From: Paramecium sonneborni
Taxonomy: Eukaryota; Ciliophora; Oligohymenophorea; Peniculida; Parameciidae
Direction: 5' to 3'
Length of the DNA stretch: 64,000 bases
Assembly: GCA_905182985.1 (NCBI GenBank)
Contig: CAJJDN010000008.1
Location: 872,626 to 936,625, forward strand
The notes under the pieces were generated by a model, which did not search any database, was not told the origin of the DNA, and saw nothing but the letters and a program-made list of their open reading frames with translations. A program made the translations under genes and the position numbers. Shown piece after piece: positions 26,301 through 38,388 of the stretch (positions within the stretch are counted from its first letter, which is position 1; each line of letters begins with the position of its first letter).

Positions 26301-29300
26301 AGAGTTATAATAAGAATAAGAAAGATAATAAGCAGAATAATAGAAAAAACTGGAAGAAGAATAAAAAGCAAAAGAAAGATAATTAGAACTGTAAAAAGAG
26401 TAAGAAAGATAACAAGCTGAATAATAGAAAAAACTGGAAGAAGAATAAAAAGAAAAAGAAAGATAATTAGAACTGTAAAAAGAGTAAGAAAGATAACAAG
26501 CTGAATAATAGAAAAAACTGGAAGAAGAATAAAAAGAAAAAGAACGATAATTAGAACTGTAAAAAGAGTAAGAAAGATAACAAGCTGAATAATAGAAAAA
26601 ACTGGAAGAAGAATAAAAAGAAAAAGAAAGATAATTAGAACTGTAAAAAGAGTAAGAAAGATAACAAGCTGAATAATAGAAAAAACTGGAAGAAGAATAA
26701 AAAGAAAAAGAACGATAATTAGAACTGTAAAAAGAGTAAGAAAGATAACAAGCTGAATAATAGAAAAAACTGGAAGAAGAATAAAAAGAAAAAGAACGAT
26801 AATTAGAACTGTAAAAAGAGTAAGAAAGATAACAAGCTGAATAATAGAAAAAACTGGAAGAAGAATAAAAAGAAAAAGAACGATAATTAGAACTGTAAAA
26901 AGAGTAAGAAAGATAACAAGCTGAATAATAGAAAAAACTGGAAGAAGAATAAAAAGAAAAAGAACGATAATTAGAACTGTAAAAAGAGTAAGAAAGATAA
27001 CAAGCTGAATAATAGAAAAAACTGGAAGAAGAATAAAAAGAAAAAGAACGATAATTAGAACTGTAAAAAGAGTAAGAAAGATAACAAGCTGAATAATAGA
27101 AAAAACTGGAAGAAGAATAAAAAGAAAAAGAACGATAATTAGAACTTTAAAAAGAATAAGAAAGATAACAAGCTGAATAATAGAAAAATCGAGAAATAGA
27201 ATAGCAGGAAAAAGAACGATAATTAGAGATAAAAAAAGAGTAAGAAAGATAATAAGCTAAATAATAGAAAAAACTGGAAGAAGAATAAAAAGAAAAAGAA
27301 AGATAATTAGAACTGTAAAAAGAGTAAGAAAGATAACAAGCTGAATAATAGAAAAAACTGGAAGAAGAATAAAAAGAAAAAGAACGATAATTAGAACTGT
27401 AAAAAGAGTAAGAAAGATAACAAGCTGAATAATAGAAAAAACTGGAAGAAGAATAAAAAGAAAAAGAACGATAATTAGAACTTTAAAAAGAATAAGAAAG
27501 ATAACAAGCTGAATAATAGAAAAATCGAGAAATAGAATAGCAGGAAAAAGAACGATAATTAGAGATAAAAAAAGAGTAAGAAAGATAATAAGCTAAATAA
27601 TAGAAAAAACTGGAAGAAGAATAAAAAGAAAAAGAAAGATAATTAGAACTGTAAAAAGAGTAAGAAAGATAACAAGCTGAATAATAGAAAAAACTGGAAG
27701 AAGAATAAAAAGAAAAAGAACGATAATTAGAACTTTAAAAAGAATAAGAAAGATAACAAGCTGAATAATAGAAAAATCGAGAAATAGAATAGCAGGAAAA
27801 AGAACGATAATTAGAGATAAAAAAAGAGTAAGAAAGATAATAAGCTAAATAATAGAAAAAACTGGAAGAAGAATAAAAAGAAAAAGAAAGATAATTAGAA
27901 CTATAAAAAGAGTAAGAAAGATAACAAGCTGAATAATAAAAAAAACTGGAAGATGAATAAAAAGAGAAAGAACGATAATTAGAGATATAAAAAGAATAAG
28001 AAAGATAATAAGCTGAATAATAGAAAAAACTGGAAGAAGAAGAAAAAGAAAAAGAAAGATTGTTAGAACTTTAAAAAGAATAAGTAAGATAACAAGCTGA
28101 ATAATTGAAAAAACTTGAAGAAGAATAAAAAGAAAAAGAACGATAATTAGAGATACAAAAAGAGTAAGAAAGATAATAAGCTGAATAATAGACAAAACTT
28201 GAAGAAGAATAAAAAGAAAAAGAAAGATTGTTAGAACTTTAAAAAGAATAAGAAAGATAACAAGCTGAATAATTGAAAAATCTTGAAGTAGAATAAAATG
28301 AAAAAGAGCAATAATTACCCCTATAATAAGTCCAAGAATAATCTAACTTAAATTAATAAAATTCTTAAGTTCCTCTATAACAATAGACATTTGGAGATTT
28401 ATAAACATTTGAGCAAAACAACAAGAAAACAATAAAAGAAAAATAGCAATCTGGTAGTCAGCATTCTAGAAAATCTGTTTAAGAGCCTAGTATACTCATT
28501 AAACCATCTTAAAAATAATCATAACAAAAAATAATGAGTTCTTTATAAGAATAAAATTAAAATGTAGAATAAATAACTTCTCCTAAAGAAATTAAAAATG
28601 GGATCGAAATTCCTTTATAAAATGAAACTGGAACCTTTGTTGGTTCTGAAAGATCAGAACATTAGTAATAAACCGAATAATAATAGTAAGTTTAATAATA
28701 AAACGATTAAAAAATTGATAAATAGCCTACAAGGACATCCATTTCAAAAATAAATTCAAGACCTCCATCTACAAAAGGATTAGAAAAAAAAATTTCCTTA
28801 ACTTTAGAATAGTAACAATAGTTGGAATCAGCTTAATCGAATAAATCAGAAAAAACATAAGGTGTAGAGAGGATTCCATCCCAAAAGATATTTTAAGAAT
28901 AAAAATAATAATTAGAAAATTAAGAAGAAAATTAATAACAAAAACCTTCATCTCAATCTGGAAAAAGATCTTTATAAAGTGCAGGAAATAAAGACTAAAA
29001 AGCACAGAATTAAACCCATTAAACCCAAGGAAATGATATTTTATAGGATGAACAAGCGATTTCTTAGAAAAAATCAAGTAAAATAACGCCTAAGTTACAA
29101 TCAAGACCTTAATCAGGAGCAAATTAGCCTATAGAATTAAGTAGACCAAATTCAACTAAAAATTAAAGTAAAAAGATTTCTATAGAATAATAATAATAGA
29201 TGAATTAAGCTTAATAAAATCCATAATTAAAATAATAATCAGAACTTACAGAGTCTTAAATATCAATTGAAGGTGAGAAGAGAATAAAGTAAACAAAGTC

Positions 29301-32245
29301 ATAGCAAGATTTACCAATCAAATAATTATAAGAAAATAGTTCCCATCCTTAGCTTTAATAATAAGGAAACAATCCTACAGAAAACTAATAACAGAATCAA
29401 AAAAAAGGTTCAAGAGTTTAATCAGGAAAATCTTTATAAAGGTCTGAAAATCCTTAAAAAAATGCAGAGCAATAATTGAATTAAGATTAAGAATAGTAAA
29501 AATCCTAAAAAGCTCAAAATCAAGAACAATCCAAGATTTAAGATTAAAATAAGGAATTAGAAGATTAAAATACAAATAAATCAGATGGAAAGAATATTGT
29601 TATAAACGAATCACAAGCCTAATAATAGCCAAAATAATAAGAAGAAGAGAAAGAATTATAAACTTAAAAAGATAATGAGAAGCCAGTTACTTTAGAATAG
29701 CAATAATAATAATAAAATTAAGAAGATTAGATCTTTCGTTAATAATAAACAGTAGAGTAAATAAAAGACAATCTTAATTAAGAGGACATACCATAGATAA
29801 AAGTTTAAAGTCCTCATAGTTCTATGAAAGGTAGCCAAGAGATGAATCAACTCGAAGCTTCTTTACATAAAGAAGACTAAATTGTGGAATAAGAATAGGA
29901 ATAATAAGTTGTATAGTAAAATTTGGATGCTCAAGAAGTGAGAGCGGAAAATTAATAAGAATAGGATTAAACAAATGAATAAAAGGATTAAGAAAATAAT
30001 GAATAAGTTAAATAAGAATAAAATAATGATTAAGAAATCTAAGGTAAAAAATCTGAATAGAATGAACAGGATCTTCAAGAAGAGTAAGAAGGAATGAAAT
30101 CTTCTGATAGTCATAGATCATAAAAAACGAACAAAGATGGTTTCTAAGATGAAGTTTTAGAGAAACCAGCAGAAGTATTATTAGTTCCAGAAAGCAGACC
30201 AAACACATTAGTTTATTAAAATTCTAGTAGTCTAGAGTCTTAACCTTAATAAGAATTCTAATCATAGTAAAAGTTGGGTCATAGTGATACATAGTAATTT
30301 GCAGAAACTTAAAAAAAAATAGCAAAAGTTATTAGATATCCTGAAAATTTTGAAGATTGGACAATAGAAGATTGCTTAAGAAGAATAGAAGAGGATCCCA
30401 ATGATATATTTCCCGTATTCAGATTAGCTATACTTTATACTGATGATCAATTAGAAAAAGCTAAGGAATATTTATTAAAAGTAACTGAAATGGATCCATT
30501 ATTTGAAGTTGAAAAAGTAAATTGGGCTTTGGGGACAATATTTGTTTCAGAAAAAGAATGGAAGAAAGCTCTTCATCATTTTCGTATAGGCTATCAATAT
30601 AGCCAAGATAGAGCTAAATCATATTTAGAAATAGCTAGATGTTATTAAAAACTAGGAGAATTTGAGAAAGCAGAAAGAACTTATCGAAGAGCTATTGATG
30701 CTAACAATAAAGATTATTTACCATATTATAAATTAGGATGGATGCAAATAAAAAATAAATAATTAAAAGAAGGAATTGATAATTTATCAAAAGCATAAAC
30801 TCTTGATTATTAGAATATGGACATCATAATAAAATTAGGAGAATCATTAATGATATATGATGAAGATCCTACGGCTGTAGACGAGGCTGTGATTGTTTTA
30901 CATAAAGGTATGATTGTCGATCCATTAAATTATGAATGTACAAATGCATTAGCTAGGGCCTATGAAAAGAAAGGTGATCTTGTCAATGCCATCAAATATG
31001 GTAAGTTAGCAACAGAATAACCTAATTCTAATTCAAATTCACATTATTTTTTAGGAACTTTGTATATGAAGAAAAAAGATTTCAAAAATGCAGCAGAATC
31101 TTTCAGAACCTTGTTAAGAATAAATAATGAGCATCCTGAAGCTCTTATTGAATATGCAACTATTTCAAGCATTCAAGGTAATTTTGAAAAAGCTAAAAAA
31201 TATCTTAAGCATGCATTGAAATCAAGTCCCAATAATCCAGTAGCAAATATGAGATTGGGAAGAATTTATCAAACTAAATTAAATGAATTAAATTCAGCTA
31301 TTGAATGTTTTTAAAAAGTTGCTAGAGTAGATCCAACAAATTATAAAGCTTATTATTATATGGGTTAATGTTATATTTAGAAGGGAGAACTTAATAAAGG
31401 AATAGAATGTATGAATTAGTCTTTAAAGCATAATTAATCTTTTGGATTAGCATGGAAAGCTGTTGGTAATATTATGTATGAGAAAAATTAACCTGCGAAA
31501 GCTTTAAGATATTTCTAAAAAGCCATAGATTCTGATAAAAATGATATGGAAGCTAAAATAGGATTAGGAAATTGTTATTACTTATAAGAACAATTTGAAT
31601 AAGCTATTTAGATTTATGAAGAAATAAGCCATTTAGATTAAAATGAAGAATTAGAATATAATATGGCTAATTGTTATTACATGAAAAATGATTTTGAAGA
31701 GGCTGTATTACATTATTAGAAAGCATTAAGCATAAATCCTGATAAAATAGAATGTTACTATAATTTAGGAAATACATATTGTATTATGGAAAAATTTGAA
31801 GAAGCTTTAGAATGCTTTGAGAGAGTGGTTAAAGATGATCCTTAACATTCAGCTGCTTTCTACAATTATGCAAATACATTCTTTGTTTTATAAGATTATG
31901 AAAATGCTGCTAAATATTTTGAAAAAGCTGTTGAATTATAACCAGAAAATGTTGATTGGAGGTATTATATAGCTTATAAATTTTAGGAATTATGTAGCTT
32001 AATTATATATTGAGAAAGGTGATTTGAATGCTGCAAAAAGACATTTAGATGAAAGTATGAGACTTTAGCCTAAGAATCCAGACACTCTAGTTCGATATGC
32101 AAATTATTACTATTAAATTGGAAATTATAAAGAGGCTATCCAAAAAGCAAAAGTATATATATATTCTTATAATTATTAGTAAACTTTAGCATTAGATGAA
32201 ACAAATGATGAAGCTAAATCATTAATTAGAGAACTTACTAAATGA
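23329..32245 (+). CDS. Giant TPR / coiled-coil-repeat / TPR protein (2,908 residues)
   Basis: One gene with eight introns: 23336-23361, 23427-23448, 23593-23615, 23814-23836, 24257-24278, 24463-24484, 31962-31986 and 32153-32179. The remainder is exactly 2,909 codons. Residues 1-300 are TPR-like helical repeats. About 300-765 is Gln/Ser/Pro-rich. About 766-1614 is a charged coiled coil built from a 28-residue repeat. About 1615-2280 is Gln/Ser/Lys/Glu-rich linker. About 2288-2908 is a long array of canonical TPRs (repeated patterns such as NLGNTYCIMEKFEEALECFE). TPR arrays bind proteins, so a scaffold with two binding ends held apart by a rigid or extensible rod is the natural inference. Axonemal, basal-body or transport roles are possible. 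I do not recognise a named orthologue. Confidence 0.88.
25765..28310 (+). repeat. 84-bp coding minisatellite (about 30 copies)
   Basis: In-frame tandem repeat inside the giant TPR gene. Successive landmarks recur exactly 84 bp apart (for example 26517 and 26601). The unit encodes 28 residues, four heptads, rich in Glu, Gln, Lys and Arg (core KKLEEEQKEKERQLEL). A variant unit with an isoleucine/serine-like start recurs at 27183, 27519 and 27771, spaced 336 and 252 bp (four and three units), so blocks of several units have been copied together. Central copies are nearly identical and outer copies diverge. The region lacks stops on the opposite strand only by composition. Confidence 0.95.
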
Positions 32246-32460
32246 ATATTTAAAAAAAATTTAATATATTCTTTTATTCAAAATTTTTAAACTAAAATAT
32301 ATCATAAATTTATTTACAATATCTATAAAATTGATACAATAATATGATGGTATCAATTTTCATGAGTGTTTAATTATAATATTTTTTGTTTTTCTAAAGA
32401 AAAATTTTAAAATAAAAATTCTTCCTCTAAAAATTTTCTTACATATAATTTATTAATGAG
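32246..32460. other. AT-rich intergenic stretch
   Basis: Downstream flank of the giant TPR gene; no clear coding signal. I see only AT-rich sequence with short T-runs. Confidence 0.5.
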
Positions 32461-33029
32461 AATAACTGCTTTTAACAACTCGAAGCTTTACCTAAAGACC
32501 TTATGGATTTAATATCCAACCGATCAAATAGTCTGGTGTTTACACTAAATCTTTTTTTATTTAAGAATTGAAAACAATTGATCTTTTGATGTTTTAGCAG
32601 ATATTATTTATATTTAAAATTTTAATATTGCCGAATATTTGGAAATAACACATGACTTTCTTAGAATAAATGTAAAATAATAGCTATTGAGAATAAATTA
32701 AAGTTAATAAATTTTAGATATTAGAATAAAAAGAATTAAATCTTATTATTAAATAATAATGAATTTGCTAAACTAAAATAAAATAATTTAAAATTAGAAA
32801 TTGGTATTATCTATTTGATTGTTTAATTTCTAAAAAAAAATCAGATATGCAACTTCTTCTCTAGTAGCTGAAAGAAAATTAATAATAAGATCTATAATTG
32901 TAAAGATTTTTGTAAAATCATTCTTAAATGATAGAGAAAATAGTGAGTCAGATAAAGAGATAAATTTATATGTAAAATAATAAAATGTATGATTTCTATG
33001 ATAATAGATTTTAGAAAATAAAGAATTGA
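32461..33029 (+). CDS. Probable small multi-exon gene, boundaries unresolved
   Basis: Three coding-like blocks lie in order on the plus strand but in different frames. They are a block reading CFQQLEALPKDLMDLISNRS near 32467-32535, one reading LADIIYIQNFNIAEYLEITH near 32594-32653, and a last one starting DMQLLLQQLKENQQQ near 32845 that runs to TGA 33027-33029. Standard 20-30-nt introns do not join the first two without a TGA. A long GT...AG segment (about 41 nt) precedes the third. The start codon is not determined. Content is helical and Leu/Gln-rich; no family is recognised. It could be a gene with longer introns than usual or a decaying gene. Confidence 0.35.
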
Positions 33030-33376
33030 AAATTATCAAAAAAACTAAAAAATTATTTATTTATTTTGATTAATTAAGTTTCTAATTTAATTTTATATAA
33101 TTTTAAACTTATTCCATAAATATAATTATATTTTAGAAAGTATAATGCTAAATGTTGAATAATTCTTAAGACAAGCTATAAGAATAACTAAAAGATTTTA
33201 TAAACAAAGTTATTCAAGCTTATTTTTGAATAAAAAGAAGCAAGTATTATAGAATAGAACTAAGAAGATAAAAATGGATGATAGGTTCTGATAATAAATA
33301 TTTTAATTTATAGAATATTCTAGTATTTTAAGGATATTTAATAGCGGCTGATTCGAGAAAAATTTTAAACTAATTA
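33030..33376. other. Intergenic region with one 48-codon ORF
   Basis: The stretch upstream of the HSP110 gene. It holds a 48-codon plus-strand ORF at 33145-33291 (ATG to TGA, Lys/Arg/Gln-rich) with no recognisable similarity, which could be chance. The rest is AT-rich and shows nothing I can name. Confidence 0.4.
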
Positions 33377-35868
33377 ATGTCTTAACTAGCTTCAATAGGA
33401 ATAGACTTTGGAAGTCAAAGATCAGTAATGGCCGCTGCTCTAAGAGGTGGTGTAAAGATTTTAGACAATGAGGGAGCTCATAGAGAAACATAAAATGTTA
33501 TAGGATTTACAGGTGAAGAACGATTTATTGGAGAATAAGGTGCTTTACAATAGAAATCAAATTTCAAAAATTCAATTGGATTCTTTAATAGATTTTTAGG
33601 AATATAAGGAAAACAATAATTTATAACAGAAGAAACAAAATGGTTAACAGTTCCTACATAAATCAATGAATCTGGAAAAACATTGTTTGAGGTTTGTTAC
33701 CTTAGATAAAAGACAAACTTCACTGCAGAATAATTGACAGCCACAATGTTAAATAAATTAAAGCATATTATTTAGCTAAACGATATAAATATTTAATCTA
33801 GTAATATTTGTCTAAGTGTACCTGCTTATTATACAGAATCTGAAAGAAAAGCTCTTATTGATGCTTGCAAGATATCAGAAATACCTTTAGAGAGATTACT
33901 AAATGAAACAACAGCAATAGCTATAAATTATGGATTATTTAGAAAAACAGATTTGGATCCAGAGAAACCAAGAAATGTAGCTTTTGTTGATTTTGGTCAT
34001 TCTAAATTTTCAGCTTTTGTAGGATAATTCTATAAGGAAAGAGCTTAAGTATTAACCTAGGTTTGTGAAAGAAATTTGGGTGCAAGAGATATTGATTGGG
34101 TTTTATTTGAGAAATTTGCAACTCAATTTGAAAAATAAACTGGTGGATTAAATGTAAAAAAGAATCCTAAAGGAAGACTACGTTTATTAGAAGCAATAGA
34201 GAAAGCTAGAAAGGTTTTATCTGCTAATTCAGAGGCATAAATAAGTGTTGAATATTTAGTTGAAGATGAAGATTTTAATACTATTATAAAAAGGGAAGAA
34301 TTCGAATAATTAGCATAACCTATTTTATAATAAATCTTAATTAAACTTGAATTATTATACAATTAGATTTAAAATCTAAAATTATAAATTCATTCAGTTG
34401 AAATTGTAGGAGGAGCAACAAGAATACCTGCTGTTTAAAGATTAATAGAAAAAATATTTAAAATAGAATAAGTTTCAAGAACTTTAAATGCAAGTGAATC
34501 TATATCTAGAGGTTGTGCAATGATGGCTGCTATGAAAAGTCCTAATTTTAGAGTTACTGAATATAAAATTGAAGATTGTCATTACTATCCAATTAGAGTT
34601 GGTTGGCTATATTAATAAAAATTAAATTAATTAGATAAAAGCAAAGGATTATTGAAATGCTTTCCTGAAAAGTAATGTAAAATTCTATTTGATTAAAATA
34701 ATCCTATTCCTTCTATTAAAAGTTTTAATTTAATGAAAACTTAACCTATTGAAATTACACTATTTTATGATCCAATTCCTTAAGGATTTGACCCTATATT
34801 ATGTAAAATTTATTAATTTATTATATTATAGATTAAATTTAAATACCACATTTAGTAGCTAAACATAAAGAACACTCAACTAAAATTAAAATATTGTTAA
34901 ATTAAAATGGTCTAATTAATTTGGAAGAAGTAGTATTTTAAGAAGAATATATGGAGGATGTCAAAGTACCAGTATGTATATTTATTTAAATTTTAGGTTG
35001 AAAAACCAAAGACAATAGCTTCTTAAAATTAGGAAGAAGGTTAATAAGAATAACTTAAAGGAGATGCATCTTAATTTGAAATTAAATAAAAAAAGAAAAC
35101 TATACAAAATTAAGTTAATTGTGAAACTACTTGTCTTTATTCTTTAACTAAGAAAGAGATTGACCATTATTTTTAATTGGAGTGTGAAATGCTTAATAAT
35201 GATAATTAAGTTCATGAAACTTAATTCAAAAAAAATTAATTAGAATCATATATTTATAAATGGAGGGAAAATTTGAATGGAAAATATGCAGAAAATGCAA
35301 GACCTGAACTCAAAGATAAGATTTATAAAGAATTAGATCTCTAATATGATTGGTTATATGGAGATGGTTAGAAGACTACAAAGAGAGAATATTCAGATAG
35401 ATATGATAAACTTGTGTAATTATGTGGTCCAATTGCTACTATAGCAGAGGAATATAGATAAATACCTGATATCATTTAATAAGTCTTAGATTAGAGTTCT
35501 ATTTACGATAATATTTTAAATTCTTAAGTAATTAATTGTAAAATATTATAGGATATATAATATGCTCATCTAACTTAAGAAGAAAAAAATCTTATTGCTA
35601 ATGAATTAACAATTTTTAAATAATGGTGTAAGAATACATTAAACTTATTGAGCAAAGCTGATAAAACAGTTAGATTTACTGTATCAGTTTAATAAATTAA
35701 TATAAAATATGCTGAATTATAATAAGTAATGATATCATTAATAGAATTTAGAAATGTCAACCAATTGTAACTAAACCCAAATCTGAAACTATAAAGGAAG
35801 AAAGAATTGTTGATGAAACTAATTAATAACATTAAAACATTGATGAAAATAAAATGGAAACTGAATGA
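33377..35868 (+). CDS. HSP110/SSE-type chaperone (HSP70 superfamily)
   Basis: A 795-residue HSP70-superfamily protein. The nucleotide-binding domain starts SIGIDFGSQRSVMAA. It has the phosphate-2 region VAFVDFGHSKFSAFV and the connect region VEIVGGATRIPAVQ. The N-terminal motif is G-x-D-F-G-S-Q rather than the DLGTT of canonical HSP70. The C-terminal part has a long acidic/Lys-rich linker in the beta domain and an extended helical domain with KWRENLNGKYAENARPEL, as in HSP110/Sse1 proteins. Those act as nucleotide-exchange factors and holdases for cytosolic HSP70. Introns of 29, 25, 24 and 26 nt at 34803-34831, 34972-34996, 35528-35551 and 35726-35751 leave exactly 796 codons. The C-terminus is acidic (IDENKMETE). 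Confidence 0.9.
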
Positions 35869-35939
35869 TTTAATAAAATTATGTTATGTAGATAAATAAT
35901 AAATTTTAATATTTAATTTATAACTAACAAGTAAACCAA

Positions 35940-38296
35940 TCATAAAAGTTCTTCATATCTAAAAAATGTAGATGGTTTTCTTGCTGTGTTTGGTTTGCAT
36001 AAAGATCTGTCACTATGTTGTGAGACGGGCCTTTAATTATCTATAACCATAAGAGGAGTTGTAGGTTCGTGGTATTTGGACTCCGTTAATTGAGATTATA
36101 TCATTTTCTATTAAATTATAAGATTTTGTCTTTTTAGTTGCTAAATATATTATCAATTTTACTTGTATCAATTAATCATTTTTTTCCTTTAATTTTTCAA
36201 CATGTTCAAATAAATTTTATCTCTCTTATGAATATCTTTATTTATCAAGCTTTAAGGCTTCTATTTTTTGTTCTTCACTTTTATTTGGCTTCAGAGATTC
36301 ATAATGAGTAATGTAATCCATTACACCTTATTCTATAAGTGGATGCTTTAGAGACTCTTCTATTATTTCAGATATTTTCTTAGAGATATCTAGAGGAAAT
36401 TTTAAATTAGTTAAATTTGTAGATATTGATCTATGAATAGTATTCAATAAATTTTAGAGTGATAACTTTTACATTACTTATTCAATAGATTATGATTTAT
36501 TAATTATCTTAGTTAATTTACTTTAAGTAATTTCTCCACTAATTACTTATTCTAACTTTTTTGTATATTCAAAATTAATTTAATCCATTTTTTCTTTTAA
36601 TAAATTACTATGATTTTCATCATTATCATTATTAATTATATTCAATTAATCATTTAATGAATTAATTTCATCATATAAAATTTAGTTCTATTCTGTTTTT
36701 ATATTATAATCACCTTTATTTAATTTATTAACCATTTTTTCGAGATTCTCAATTTTTAAATTTAATTAAGTTATTTTAATTTATTTTCTCTAACATTCCA
36801 TTTTAGATTATCCTAATTATATTTTGAGATCATCAATTTATTTTAAATAATTAATTTCATTTTCTTTTTATTCAATAATATTTTCTGGTTATGATGCTTT
36901 TTTTGATGAAAAGAATGATAAATCAATTTATAGACAAGATTTATCAGTCATCATACTCATTGATGGATGTTTTGATTTATTTGCTTTTTCTTAATTAATT
37001 TAAGAATCATAATGTTTAATTAAATTATTTTCATTAGGAATATCTAAAATAGATTTTCTTTTTAATTATTCTAATTCTTAATGAGCTAATTATAATTGAA
37101 GTTTTAAATCTTTAATCATTTATTACATCATTTCTGATGACATTTTTACATTCATTTTATAATGATTTTTGATAGATTTAGCTCTTGATGCAAATTTTAA
37201 TGTGCTTATAGTTTCATCCATTGAAGTAACATGTGATGAACAAGTGACAATCTATAAATTATATAGAATTAATAAATTACTAAAGAAGTTTTATAGTTTC
37301 CACCTAAAGATTCTTATAATATTCTAGTTAATTTAGAATTTCTATATGGAATATGATCATTATTAGTAGTTAATGCATGAATAACATTTCCTAAACATGA
37401 AAGTGATAAATTAATTTTTTTAGCTTCTTCTAAAATTTCACCTTATGCACCAGTTTTACCAACTTTTTCTGAACCAGCTAAATCAACTAAATTTAATTTT
37501 CCTTTTTTTTCTGTTTCATTAGGTAATTTCTATTTGATTTCAAGCATAAATATAGTATGAGATCTTGAACTATATTAATTAATTCTGGTAGCAGCAACTT
37601 TTCTTGTTTATTCTCCTAATTCTACTATTCTAAGTAATTCATCTTAACTTTATAATGATAATTAAGTTAATCCTTCAACATAAATACCTTTTGTTGCACT
37701 CTCTTTAATTTTTAAATCAGGACGCTACAATGAAAGTAAATCAAATAAGGTTTCTTTATAAATCTCAAGCATAGAACATGTTAAAACAAACTCACATTCT
37801 GGATCACTTTGATTAATATATGTAAATATCTCTTATCTAATTAAATGTTTAATAAAATCTATTACATTGATCTTGGTATAATTCCTTAACCATTAGAATC
37901 TCTTAATTCACCAAACATTGTGTATGTTTTTCCTGATCCAGTTTAACCATAAGCAAATATAGTACTATTATACCCATTTAAAACATCTTAAATAGCATCC
38001 CTTCCAACTGAATCATAAACTGTTAATTGATTAGAAGTAGGAGGGAATACTCTATCGAATGTATGGATAACATCTTATTATAGAAGTACCGTATGTATGT
38101 CTGGAAAGATGCAAAAGTCTTGGGATGGATTGTTCTCTTCCATTTTATTTTATGGACGAAAGCGAGCAAATACTTTTATATTTGAAGTGTTTTCTGATAA
38201 CACATTTCTAGGAGAATTCAGTCTTTTAGGCATAGGAGACTTTGCTCTCTTTTTAGCTGAACTATCTGAATCAAATAAGGCAGGGATCTTCTTCAT
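35940..38296 (-). CDS. Kinesin-1-like motor (N-terminal motor, coiled-coil stalk)
   Basis: A 758-residue kinesin read from ATG at 38296 to TGA at 35942-35940. The motor begins at about residue 39 ([10 protein letters not shown]). It has P-loop GQTGSGKT at 117-124, then [23 protein letters not shown] and [15 protein letters not shown]. The wording of the switch II/alpha-4 region ([21 protein letters not shown]) is closest to conventional kinesin heavy chains. The stalk is long coiled coil and the tail ends in a short basic/Ser region. Three introns (37837-37865, 37252-37280, 36141-36162) give exactly 759 codons. It converges with the HSP110 gene (71 bp apart) and diverges from the RICTOR gene (92 bp). 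Confidence 0.93.
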
Positions 38297-38388
38297 TGTT
38301 AACTGTTAAATAAATTATTTTAAAGAATTTCTATAATTTTTTAAGAAAAACCAAGTTAATATATATATATAACTATTTAATATTAGAC

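Noticed and set aside
25829..26371. Long hydrophobic minus-strand ORF (and a similar one at 27845-28195)
   Set aside because: It is the reverse complement of the Glu/Lys/Gln coiled-coil repeat; the plus frame is continuous with a closed gene and TPR domains, so the antisense ORFs are compositional shadows.
25765..28310. CRISPR-like or satellite array
   Set aside because: The repeats are contiguous with no spacers, in frame, and encode heptads; this is a coding minisatellite.
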